5,174 bases of DNA from NCBI GenBank assembly GCA_903852955.1, contig CAINSH010000061.1:1-5174 (forward strand), read 5' to 3'. Shown in pieces: positions 1 through 5,174 of this stretch. This DNA is from an uncultured Actinomycetes bacterium. Its GTDB lineage: Bacteria; Actinomycetota; Actinomycetes; Nanopelagicales; Nanopelagicaceae. The notes under the pieces were generated by a model that saw nothing but the letters and a program-made list of their open reading frames with translations, made no database searches and was not told the DNA's origin. Position 1 is the stretch's first letter. Each line of letters begins with the position of its first letter. The translations under genes were made by a program, and so were the position numbers.

Positions 1-623
1 CTGGTGGAAATTTTGCTAGCGAAACCAAGCGCGAAGTCGCAACCGAGGAGAGCATCAATACGCGCCACGGAGTCGAGCGAGTTATTCGCGATGCCTTCGA
101 GCGCGCAGCCAAGCGCGACCGTAAGAAATTAACTATGGTTCATAAGAATAATGTCCTTGTCCATGCAGGCGATTTATGGACACGAACGTTCAATGAGATT
201 GCCAAGGAGTACCCAAGCGTCTCAACGGATTATCTTCACGCGGATGCCGCTGCGATGTTTATGGTCTCAAACCCTGAGCGATTTGACGTTGTAGTGACAG
301 ATAATCTCTTTGGAGATTTGCTTACCGATATTGCTGCAGTTATTTGTGGCGGTATCGGCCTTGCAGCATCTGGAAATATCAACCCAACACGCGAATTTCC
401 ATCAATGTTTGAACCGGTTCATGGTTCAGCACCTGATATCGCCGGCAAGAATTTAGCTGACCCTACCGCCACAGTTATGTCTGTTGCCATGATGCTTGAT
501 CACTTAGGTTATGGCGATGCTGCACGCGATGTAGAACGCGCAGTGGCTGCGGATTTAGCATCACGCGGCGATTCAAAGCGAAGCACAAGCGAAGTTGGAG
601 ATGCGCTAGTTAAAGCGCTATAA
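1..623 (+). CDS. leuB: 3-isopropylmalate dehydrogenase, 3' part (5' end outside window)
   Basis: The reading frame is open from base 3, well upstream of the first in-frame ATG at 135, so this is the C-terminal 206 residues of a longer protein. The family is usually about 340-360 residues, so roughly 135-150 are missing. LeuB catalyses NAD-dependent oxidation and decarboxylation of 3-isopropylmalate in leucine synthesis, and also processes the methylmalate intermediate of the citramalate route to isoleucine. Numbering from base 3, visible motifs are the catalytic lysine in VHKNNV (K48), the aspartate of HADAAAMFM (D81), the metal-binding aspartates in [11 protein letters not shown] (D105 and D109), and the NAD-binding [12 protein letters not shown] loop (137-148) followed by ADPTA. 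These are hallmarks of the isocitrate/isopropylmalate dehydrogenase family. The [15 protein letters not shown] context and the neighbouring ilvE and cimA favour LeuB over isocitrate or tartrate dehydrogenase. The stop is 4 nt before the ilvE start, which implies cotranscription. Confidence 0.95.
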   Translation, partial: GGNFASETKREVATEESINTRHGVERVIRDAFERAAKRDRKKLTMVHKNNVLVHAGDLWTRTFNEIAKEYPSVSTDYLHADAAAMFMVSNPERFDVVVTDNLFGDLLTDIAAVICGGIGLAASGNINPTREFPSMFEPVHGSAPDIAGKNLADPTATVMSVAMMLDHLGYGDAARDVERAVAADLASRGDSKRSTSEVGDALVKAL

Positions 624-627
624 GAAA

Positions 628-1707
628 ATGAAAATTACACTTAATCCCAATGCGAAAGATGATGCAACACGTAATGCGTTAGTTGCAGAAGGTGGTTTTG
701 GAAAGTACTACACAGACCACATGATTATTTGCGAGTGGAATGAAAAGGACGGCTGGGCGGAACCAGAGTTAAAACCTTATGGTCCGCTTTCTTTAGATCC
801 GGCAACTGCCGTTTTCCATTATGGTCAAGAAATTTTCGAAGGCATGAAGGCATATCGCCAACCTGATGGTGGAATTTCACTATTTCGCCCGGAAGCAAAT
901 GCAAAGCGATTTAATAACTCTGCTAAGCGTCTGGCTCTACCTGAGATGCCAATTGAGTTATTTTTGGAGACTATTCAAACTCTTGTAAAGCAAGATGCCG
1001 GTTGGGTTCCAAATAAAGTGGGAGAGTCTTTATATATTCGCCCATTTATGATTGCAACAGAAGTTGGTTTGGGTGTACGGCCAACTAATAAAGCAACATA
1101 CATTCTTATTGCTACACCAGCGGGTGCCTACTTTGACCCCTCAAAAGCCGTCTCTGTTTGGATTTCAACTGAATATGTACGAGCTGCGCAGGGCGGAACG
1201 GGTGAAGCAAAATGTGGTGGAAACTACGCAGCATCCTTAGTTGCACAAAAAGCTGCAGCTAAACAAGGTTGTGACCAAGTTGTATGGATTGATGCAAAAG
1301 AACGTAAATGGGTGGAAGAGATGGGCGGCATGAATCTCTACTTCGTTAAAGGTAGCGGAGCTGATGCAACTGTAATTACCCCAAAATTAACTGGAACGTT
1401 GCTTCCAGGAATCACTCGCGATTCAATTTTGTCTGTTGCCAAAGATCTTGGTTACAAAGTCGAAGAAGTAATGCTTTCCGTTGATGATTGGCGCGACGGA
1501 GTTGCCTCTGGTGAAATTACAGAGATTTTTGCTTGCGGAACTGCTGCAGTTGTTTCTCCAGTTGGTTCGGCCAAGAGTGCGATGGGAACTTGGGTGACAG
1601 GTGATGGACAACCCGGAACAATCACAATGCAGATCCGTAATCATTTGCTTGGAATTCAGCATGGAACAATTGTCGATTCACATGGATGGGTTGAAAAGGT
1701 CTGCTGA
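628..1707 (+). CDS. ilvE: branched-chain amino-acid aminotransferase
   Basis: A full-length (359 aa) class IV PLP-dependent aminotransferase. It transfers the amino group between glutamate and the 2-oxo acids of leucine, isoleucine and valine in the cytosol. The N-terminal FGKYYTDHM segment (24-32), the YGQEIFEGMKAYR segment (65-77) and RPF at 138-140 fit the BCAT family. The PLP lysine is K195 in AKCGGNYAASL. The conserved glutamate is E231 in EEMGGMN (230-236). The phosphate-binding loop is around FACGTAAVVSP (301-311), with T305. The length and both termini match actinobacterial IlvE as I recall it. The ATG lies 4 nt after the leuB stop. There is no clear Shine-Dalgarno, only A-rich TAAGAAA, so translation probably depends on reinitiation by ribosomes finishing leuB. 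The TGA stop overlaps the cimA ATG by one base. Confidence in family and role is very high; substrate preference among the three branched oxo acids cannot be read from sequence. Confidence 0.97.
   Translation: MKITLNPNAKDDATRNALVAEGGFGKYYTDHMIICEWNEKDGWAEPELKPYGPLSLDPATAVFHYGQEIFEGMKAYRQPDGGISLFRPEANAKRFNNSAKRLALPEMPIELFLETIQTLVKQDAGWVPNKVGESLYIRPFMIATEVGLGVRPTNKATYILIATPAGAYFDPSKAVSVWISTEYVRAAQGGTGEAKCGGNYAASLVAQKAAAKQGCDQVVWIDAKERKWVEEMGGMNLYFVKGSGADATVITPKLTGTLLPGITRDSILSVAKDLGYKVEEVMLSVDDWRDGVASGEITEIFACGTAAVVSPVGSAKSAMGTWVTGDGQPGTITMQIRNHLLGIQHGTIVDSHGWVEKVC
1694..1699 (+). promoter_or_regulatory. weak ribosome binding site for cimA, inside ilvE
   Basis: AAAAGG lies 7 nt before the cimA ATG, within the last codons of ilvE. 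It is a partial match to the anti-Shine-Dalgarno complement. Together with the TGATG stop/start overlap it supports coupled initiation at 1707. The call is tentative because the bases also encode ilvE residues. Confidence 0.4.
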
Positions 1708-3296
1708 TGCCAGTATCTGATGCATTTCACATATACGACACCACTTTACGTGATGGCGCACAACAAGAAGGTTTAAATCTTTCTGTCCATGACAAATTAG
1801 CAATAGCTCGTCATTTAGATGAACTGGGTGTTGGTTTTATTGAAGGCGGATGGCCAGGTGCAAATCCTAAAGACACCGAATTTTTCGCCCGTGCGAAAAA
1901 AGAATTAACGCTTAAAAATGCAACATTTGTGGCTTTTGGTGCAACTCGTCGACCAAATGTGAAAGCCGCAGATGATGTTTTGCTTGGAGCATTACGTGAT
2001 TCAGGCGCGCCTGCAGTTACTTTGGTAGCTAAAGCTTTTGATCGCCACGTTGATTTAGCTCTTAAGACCACTCTTGATGAAAACCTTGAAATGATCCGTG
2101 ATTCTGTCAGCCACTTAATTCAAGAAGGCCAGCGCGTTTTCCTTGATGCTGAGCATTTCTTTGATGGTTATCGCAATAATCGTGCGTATGCACTTGAAGT
2201 TGTTCGTACTGCTGCCGAAGCTGGGGCCGATGTAATTGCCCTTTGTGATACTAACGGTGGAATGTTGCCTGATGAGTTATCACAAGTTGTTCACGATGTT
2301 TTAACTGCAAGTTCTGCTCGACTCGGTATCCATTGCCATAACGACACAGGTTGCGCAGTTGCAAACTCGATGGCAGCAGTTGCCGCAGGTGCAACTCATG
2401 TTCAAGGAACGCTTAATGGTTATGGAGAGCGCACCGGAAATGCTGATCTAGTCACAATTATTGCAAACTTAGAGTTGAAAAAGCACCAACTTGTTTTGCC
2501 TCAAAATGCATTGCGTGAAGCTTTTAGAATTTCACATGCAGTTGCCGAGGTTACAAATGTTTCTTCAAGTGCACGTCAACCGTATGTTGGCTTCTCAGCA
2601 TTTGCGCATAAAGCTGGTTTGCATGCCAGCGCTATAAAGGTGGACCCATCGTTGTATCAGCATGAGGATCCAGCATCAGTCGGAAACGATATGCGAATGC
2701 TTGTTTCTGATATGGCTGGTCGAGCATCAATTGAATTAAAGTCACAAGAACTTGGTGTGGATCTTGGTGGAGATAAAGAACTCATCGGGCGCATTGTTGA
2801 CCGTGTTAAAGAAATGGAATCTCGCGGATTTACTTTTGAAGCTGCTGATGCATCCTTTGAACTTCTTGTTCATGAAGAAATGACCGGCAAGCGACCATCA
2901 TTTTTTACAATCGATCACTGGCTTACAACAGTGGAAAGATCTGAAGATCAAAGCATTTTGACTAGAGCCGAAATTAAAGTCACCGCCATGGGAAAACAGA
3001 TTTCTTGCACTGGAGTTGGAAATGGTCCGGTCAACGCATTTGATAATGCACTTCGCACGGGATTAAAAACTTTGTACCCAGAGTTAGAAGTTCTTGAGCT
3101 CACCGATTACAAGGTACGTATTCTCGAAGGGCGCTTGGGTACTGGCGCAGTCACTCGCGTTTTAGTTGAAACCAGTGATGGTAAGGGTGAATGGAACACA
3201 GTTGGCGTGCACGAAAACGTCATTGCTGCTTCGGCGATGGCACTTGAGGATGCTGTCACCTTCGGGCTTCTTCGTCAGGGACGCAAACCCGAGTAA
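1707..3296 (+). CDS. cimA: (R)-citramalate synthase
   Basis: A 529-aa DRE-TIM metallolyase of the citramalate synthase type. It condenses pyruvate with acetyl-CoA to (R)-citramalate, which begins threonine-independent isoleucine synthesis. The catalytic barrel starts at once: YDTTLRDGAQQEG (10-22) holds R15, D16 and Q19. The QQEG ending is typical of CimA, whereas 2-isopropylmalate synthase usually has RDGEQSPG. The metal-binding HCHND is at 209-213, NGYGERTGN ends at N245, and the catalytic histidine region is HKAGLHASA (301-309). A LeuA-type dimerisation/allosteric domain fills about 410-525, the usual site of end-product (isoleucine) feedback in this family. The length matches the family (about 520-540). 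The start overlaps the ilvE stop by 1 nt. Its place beside leuB and ilvE supports the pathway assignment. The main alternative is a 2-isopropylmalate or homocitrate synthase; the motif set argues against that, but substrate specificity is inferred. Confidence 0.93.
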   Translation: MPVSDAFHIYDTTLRDGAQQEGLNLSVHDKLAIARHLDELGVGFIEGGWPGANPKDTEFFARAKKELTLKNATFVAFGATRRPNVKAADDVLLGALRDSGAPAVTLVAKAFDRHVDLALKTTLDENLEMIRDSVSHLIQEGQRVFLDAEHFFDGYRNNRAYALEVVRTAAEAGADVIALCDTNGGMLPDELSQVVHDVLTASSARLGIHCHNDTGCAVANSMAAVAAGATHVQGTLNGYGERTGNADLVTIIANLELKKHQLVLPQNALREAFRISHAVAEVTNVSSSARQPYVGFSAFAHKAGLHASAIKVDPSLYQHEDPASVGNDMRMLVSDMAGRASIELKSQELGVDLGGDKELIGRIVDRVKEMESRGFTFEAADASFELLVHEEMTGKRPSFFTIDHWLTTVERSEDQSILTRAEIKVTAMGKQISCTGVGNGPVNAFDNALRTGLKTLYPELEVLELTDYKVRILEGRLGTGAVTRVLVETSDGKGEWNTVGVHENVIAASAMALEDAVTFGLLRQGRKPE

Positions 3297-3306
3297 AGTT
3301 TGCAAG

Positions 3307-4221
3307 GTGAGCGAAACATTTGAGAAGTTACTTGCCACTTTTCAACGCCACCTTGAAGTCGAACGTAACCTCTCCGTTCATACAATCCGTGCTTACATGG
3401 GGGACTTATCCTCTTTGCTTCAACATCTTGAAGATCTTGGGGTACATGAGTTAGCCAATTTGCAGTTAACACATTTGCGATCGTGGCTTGCCAACCAACA
3501 GATAAAAGGTGCATCCCGCACAACTATTTCAAGGCGGGCAGTCTCAGTCAGATTATTTACTCAATGGGCTGTAACTCAGAATCTTTTAGAAAAAGATGTT
3601 TCGGTAACTTTGGCTACACCTAAAGGCCACCGTACTTTGCCTGAAGTTTTAGGGATAGCAGATGCAAAAACTGCCATGGAATCAATGGCAACTCGCGCCA
3701 GCGAAGAAGAAACACCTGTGTCGCTTCGAGATGTAGCGATGGTCGAAATTCTCTATGCAAGTGGTGCACGCGTTGCCGAGCTCTGTGGATTAGATTTGCA
3801 AGATGTTGATTACAACCGCCAAACAATTCGTGTTTTGGGTAAAGGAAATAAAGAACGCGTTATTCCAATAGGAAACCCAGCAATGCGCGCACTTCGTACG
3901 TGGTTAGACCATGGTCGCGATCAGTTGGCCAACGCACAATCTGAAAAAGCGATCTTTCTTGGCATGCGAGGAAAGCGAATTGATCAACGCGCAGTTCGCA
4001 CTGTTGTGTACGAAGCCTTATCTGCAATTGAAGGTATAGAACGTATGGGTCCACATGCGCTTCGACATTCTGCAGCTACGCATCTACTCGAAGGTGGCGC
4101 AGATTTGCGCACTGTTCAAGAAATTCTAGGTCATGCATCGTTAGCAACTACTCAAATTTACACTCACGTATCTACTGAACGTTTGCAAAAAGCATTTAAA
4201 CAGGCGCACCCACGCGCATGA
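3307..4221 (+). CDS. xerC: tyrosine recombinase XerC
   Basis: A site-specific tyrosine recombinase that with XerD resolves chromosome dimers at dif. I chose the GTG at 3307 (304 aa), 10 nt after the cimA stop. It gives the normal Xer length and begins with a typical N-terminal segment (SETFEKLLATFQRHLEVERNLS). The in-frame ATG at 3166 would overlap cimA by 131 nt and add 47 residues that look non-native. The N-terminal SAM-like DNA-binding domain spans about 5-95 and the catalytic domain about 110-300. All catalytic residues are present: R155 (ASGARVAEL), K179 (LGKGNKER), H250 and R253 (GPHALRHS), H276 (LGHAS) and the nucleophile Y285 (TTQIYTHV). The YTHVSTERLQ...QAHPRA ending is XerC-like. 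As I recall, xerC also lies near rpsB in mycobacteria, which favours XerC over XerD or a phage integrase. No mobile-element hallmarks surround it. A short AAAG at 3295-3298 is the only Shine-Dalgarno-like sequence. Confidence 0.9.
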   Translation: MSETFEKLLATFQRHLEVERNLSVHTIRAYMGDLSSLLQHLEDLGVHELANLQLTHLRSWLANQQIKGASRTTISRRAVSVRLFTQWAVTQNLLEKDVSVTLATPKGHRTLPEVLGIADAKTAMESMATRASEEETPVSLRDVAMVEILYASGARVAELCGLDLQDVDYNRQTIRVLGKGNKERVIPIGNPAMRALRTWLDHGRDQLANAQSEKAIFLGMRGKRIDQRAVRTVVYEALSAIEGIERMGPHALRHSAATHLLEGGADLRTVQEILGHASLATTQIYTHVSTERLQKAFKQAHPRA

Positions 4222-4910
4222 ATAACTCAATAGTAGTAATTCCAACGTACAACGAAGTAGAGAGTATCGGCGCTTTGCTTGACGAGTTGAACTTACTCAA
4301 AATCGATGTATTAATTATTGACGATGGCTCACCCGATGGAACAGAACAGATTTGTTTGGCACATGGCGTTGAAGTTATTCAACGGGGGCAAAAGCTGGGC
4401 TTAGGAAGTGCTTATCGAGTTGGATTTCAAACTGCCCTAGATCGCGGATACAAAAACATCATCGAAATGGATGCCGATGGGTCCCATCAAGTAAGTGATT
4501 TAGTGAAAATGATGCAATGGATTGGTTCGGCTGACTTAATTATTGGTTCTCGTTGGGTACTCGGCGGACGGATTCAAAACTGGAGCAAGTTTCGCGAGTA
4601 TCTTTCAAAAGCTGCAAATAGATATGCCAATCTCATGCTTTCTTTACATGTTTTGGATACAACGGCCGGCTTTCGAATTTATAGCGCAGAACTCTTAAAC
4701 AAAATGCAGATATCAACTATTGCCAGCGAGGGTTATTGCTTCCAAATTGAGATGACTCGTAGAGCGATTGCTCGAGGGGGGTCGATCAAAGAAGTTCCGA
4801 TTACCTTTATTGAACGTGAACACGGGGTAAGTAAAATGAGCCTTGCTATTGCCCTAGAAGCCGTGGTTCGCATCACCGCTTGGGGATTTGCCCGCATTAT
4901 CGGGCGGTAA
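4218..4910 (+). CDS. polyprenol monophosphomannose synthase-like GT2 glycosyltransferase
   Basis: A 230-aa family 2 glycosyltransferase of the dolichol/polyprenol-phosphate mannose synthase type. Members transfer mannose from GDP-mannose to polyprenyl phosphate at the cytoplasmic membrane face, making the donor used for lipoglycans and protein O-mannosylation. Motifs in order: IPTYNE (8-13), DDGSPDGT (35-42), the metal/nucleotide motif EMDADGSH (83-90, D85 and D87), IGSRWVLGG (109-117), SKAANRYANL (130-139), DTTAGFRIYS (147-156), EGYCFQIEMT (171-180) and EVPITFIEREHGVSKMS (192-208). This order closely follows the catalytic half of mycobacterial Ppm1 as I remember it. There is no N-terminal acyltransferase half and no obvious C-terminal membrane segment, so it is a stand-alone, probably peripheral enzyme. 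The ATG overlaps the xerC TGA as ATGA, without a clear Shine-Dalgarno, so translation is likely coupled. The symbol ppm1 or dpm1 is plausible but the exact sugar is inferred. Confidence 0.88.
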   Translation: MNNSIVVIPTYNEVESIGALLDELNLLKIDVLIIDDGSPDGTEQICLAHGVEVIQRGQKLGLGSAYRVGFQTALDRGYKNIIEMDADGSHQVSDLVKMMQWIGSADLIIGSRWVLGGRIQNWSKFREYLSKAANRYANLMLSLHVLDTTAGFRIYSAELLNKMQISTIASEGYCFQIEMTRRAIARGGSIKEVPITFIEREHGVSKMSLAIALEAVVRITAWGFARIIGR

Positions 4911-4925
4911 TTTGCCCTCTCGGGC
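4890..4925 (+). terminator. two tandem GC hairpins at the end of the GT2 gene, possible weak terminator
   Basis: GCCCG (4890-4894) pairs with CGGGC (4901-4905) around a 6-nt loop that lies inside the last codons of the glycosyltransferase gene. GCCC (4914-4917) pairs with GGGC (4922-4925) around TCTC just after the stop. The arms can also pair crosswise (GGGC 4902-4905 with GCCC 4914-4917). Only short T runs (TTT at 4911-4913) follow the first hairpin and no U-tract follows the second, so neither is a standard intrinsic terminator. It is the only structure near the end of this gene run that might slow or end transcription. Confidence 0.3.
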
Positions 4926-4930
4926 TCAGG

Positions 4931-4936
4931 TAAGAT
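4931..4936 (+). promoter_or_regulatory. candidate -10 element of the rpsB promoter (TAAGAT)
   Basis: TAAGAT fits the TANNNT pattern of housekeeping sigma -10 boxes and is preceded by AGG. It lies in the only long intergenic gap, upstream of a ribosomal protein gene that normally has its own promoter. A start would fall near 4943-4945. No good -35 sits at the standard 16-18-nt spacing: 17 nt upstream reads TAATTT, and TTGCCC at 4912-4917 is only 13 nt away. The call rests on one hexamer plus context. Confidence 0.4.
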
Positions 4937-4944
4937 TTGGCCTG

Positions 4945-4971
4945 CACCGGGTTAGAGAAATTTAACCGGTG
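4945..4971 (+). promoter_or_regulatory. leader hairpin 1 (9 bp, one bulged G)
   Basis: CACC (4945-4948) pairs with GGTG (4968-4971) and GGTTA (4950-4954) pairs with TAACC (4963-4967), leaving G4949 bulged and the 8-nt loop GAGAAATT. It would lie at or within a few bases of the predicted RNA 5' end, where such a stem could protect the transcript or anchor the fold. Confidence 0.55.
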
Positions 4972-4979
4972 ACATCTCA

Positions 4980-5046
4980 GCACTGCAGCGACCATCTGGT
5001 CGGTGAATCATCTCGGTCCGTTAAATCGGTAGATGAAATTCAGTGC
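4980..5046 (+). promoter_or_regulatory. leader three-way junction
   Basis: GCACTG (4980-4985) pairs perfectly with CAGTGC (5041-5046). Inside it are two hairpins: CGACC-ATCT-GGTCG (4989-5002, 5 bp) and TCATCT (5008-5013) with AGATGA (5031-5036, 6 bp). The latter can enclose a small CCG/CGG stem (5018-5020 with 5027-5029) around TTAAAT. A junction of this kind is common in protein- or ligand-binding leaders. The pairing was found by eye and its energy was not calculated. Confidence 0.45.
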
Positions 5047-5050
5047 GACG

Positions 5051-5071
5051 GGCCTGACAAATTGTTTGGCC
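5051..5071 (+). promoter_or_regulatory. leader hairpin with GGCC base stem
   Basis: GGCC (5051-5054) pairs with GGCC (5068-5071). After a T-T mismatch, G5056-T5066 and ACA (5057-5059) with TGT (5063-5065) extend the helix to an AAT loop. It is modest in stability but directly adjacent to the preceding junction. Confidence 0.4.
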
Positions 5072-5082
5072 ATAAACCGAGC

Positions 5083-5117
5083 AGGTTTTTTCTTTGCATG
5101 CGTGCAGAGAAAAACCT
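5083..5117 (+). promoter_or_regulatory. 15-bp hairpin immediately before the rpsB Shine-Dalgarno
   Basis: AGG (5083-5085) pairs with CCT (5115-5117), five T-A pairs follow (one of the six Ts at 5086-5091 bulges), and CTTTGCA (5092-5098) pairs with TGCAGAG (5103-5109) including one G-U wobble, closed by the loop TGCG. The 3' arm ends 3 nt before AAGGAG. No U-tract follows, so it is not an intrinsic terminator in this form. Its position suggests control of ribosome access, or an RNase or protein site. Confidence 0.65.
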
Positions 5118-5120
5118 AAG

Positions 5121-5126
5121 AAGGAG
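5121..5126 (+). promoter_or_regulatory. strong Shine-Dalgarno of rpsB (AAGGAG)
   Basis: AAGGAG ends 9 nt before the ATG at 5136. It is by far the best ribosome binding site in the window, consistent with a highly expressed ribosomal protein gene. It also decides the start: the nearer ATG at 5128 is out of frame with S2 and only 1 nt from the motif. Confidence 0.9.
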
Positions 5127-5135
5127 TATGCCGAA

Positions 5136-5174
5136 ATGGCAGTTGTAACAATGCGCGAGCTCCTCGACAGCGGA
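5136..5174 (+). CDS. rpsB: 30S ribosomal protein S2, first 13 codons (3' end outside window)
   Basis: The translation MAVVTMRELLDSG is the characteristic N-terminus of actinobacterial ribosomal protein S2, which normally continues with GVHFGHQTRRWNP. S2 is a component of the small ribosomal subunit, assembled late. Only 39 nt are visible, so identification rests on these residues, the strong Shine-Dalgarno and the long leader. In most bacteria tsf (EF-Ts) follows rpsB, and it would be expected just beyond the window. The nearby xerC fits the gene neighbourhood seen in mycobacteria. Confidence 0.88.
   Translation, partial: MAVVTMRELLDSG

Larger units (their letters stand above)
4943..5135 (+). 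promoter_or_regulatory. structured 5' leader of rpsB, candidate r-protein leader RNA
   Basis: About 190 nt with no coding potential that I can see, between the candidate promoter and the rpsB start. Hand folding gives four elements in order: a 9-bp hairpin (4945-4971), a 6-bp stem closing a two-hairpin junction (4980-5046), a GGCC hairpin with an internal mismatch (5051-5071), and a 15-bp hairpin (5083-5117) that ends just before the Shine-Dalgarno. So much ordered pairing, in a genome whose other gaps here are 10 nt or less, suggests a functional RNA. The obvious hypothesis is autoregulation by S2, known for rpsB leaders in gammaproteobacteria. I do not recognise the fold as a named family. 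No tRNA or common riboswitch signature was seen. Confidence 0.55.

Noticed and set aside
1052..1240. Small + strand ORF inside ilvE
   Set aside because: It lies in another frame within a well-supported gene, has no recognisable domain and no ribosome binding site: a shadow.
1423..2071. Minus-strand ORFs opposite ilvE and cimA (1423-1662 and 1811-2071)
   Set aside because: They are antisense shadows of conserved coding sequence with no family resemblance.
3166..3306. Longer N-terminus for the recombinase from the ATG at 3166
   Set aside because: It would overlap 131 nt of cimA, whose C-terminus is clearly family-like. The added residues do not resemble Xer proteins, and the GTG at 3307 gives the normal 304-aa length.
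3275..4054. Minus-strand ORFs opposite xerC (3275-3523, 3620-3826, 3860-4054)
   Set aside because: They are compositional shadows of the xerC frame; no motif or start signal supports them.
3307..4221. Phage or integrative-element integrase, implying a mobile element
   Set aside because: The protein has XerC size and a XerC-like C-terminus and lies within a housekeeping gene run near rpsB. No flanking direct repeats, tRNA gene or cargo genes are visible.
5068..5080. Alternative rpsB promoter with CATAAA (5071-5076) as the -10
   Set aside because: No convincing -35 was seen at suitable spacing, and the bases are explained by the GGCC hairpin. TAAGAT at 4931 is the better hexamer.
5128..5135. 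ATG at 5128 as the rpsB start
   Set aside because: It is out of frame with the S2 N-terminus and only 1 nt from the Shine-Dalgarno. ATG 5136 gives the expected MAVVTMRELL at proper spacing.
4911..5135. tRNA, CRISPR or small-protein gene in the intergenic region
   Set aside because: There is no TTCRA-type T-loop or acceptor-stem pairing, no repeat-spacer array, and no ORF of convincing length with a ribosome binding site.

Overview
This window looks like a piece of a low- to mid-GC actinobacterial chromosome. The coding sequence is mid-40s % GC by eye, not computed. All protein families resemble Actinobacteria: an IlvE with the EMGGMN and KCGGNYAASL signatures, a QQEG-type citramalate synthase, a DPM1-like glycosyltransferase close to the catalytic half of mycobacterial Ppm1, and a xerC-type recombinase a short distance upstream of rpsB. 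An actinobacterium with modest GC and tightly packed genes suggests a streamlined aquatic lineage such as the freshwater acI group (Nanopelagicales). That taxon is an inference from memory of these families and was not tested by a search.

Layout: all genes are on the + strand. From 1 to 4910 there is essentially no intergenic DNA: leuB (3' part), ilvE, cimA, xerC and a polyprenol-phosphate mannose synthase-like GT2 gene follow one another. The junctions are a 4-nt gap, a 1-nt overlap (TGATG), a 10-nt gap and a 4-nt overlap (ATGA). This is the architecture of one cotranscribed, translationally coupled unit. The only substantial non-coding stretch is 4911-5135, about 225 nt. It precedes the first codons of rpsB (ribosomal protein S2), where the window ends.

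How the genes work together: CimA (pyruvate + acetyl-CoA to citramalate), LeuB (oxidative decarboxylation, shared with leucine synthesis) and IlvE (final transamination) are steps of the threonine-independent isoleucine route and of branched-chain amino-acid synthesis. LeuC/LeuD, IlvC and IlvD would have to be elsewhere. XerC (chromosome dimer resolution) and the mannosyltransferase (donor lipid for the cell envelope) are functionally unrelated passengers in the same run of genes.

The least ordinary part is the rpsB leader. A possible -10 element (TAAGAT, 4931-4936) is followed by a roughly 190-nt untranslated region that can be folded by hand into four consecutive helical elements. The last is a 15-bp hairpin that ends immediately before the rpsB Shine-Dalgarno sequence. 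This is a good candidate for a cis-regulatory r-protein leader RNA; I cannot match it to a named family from memory.
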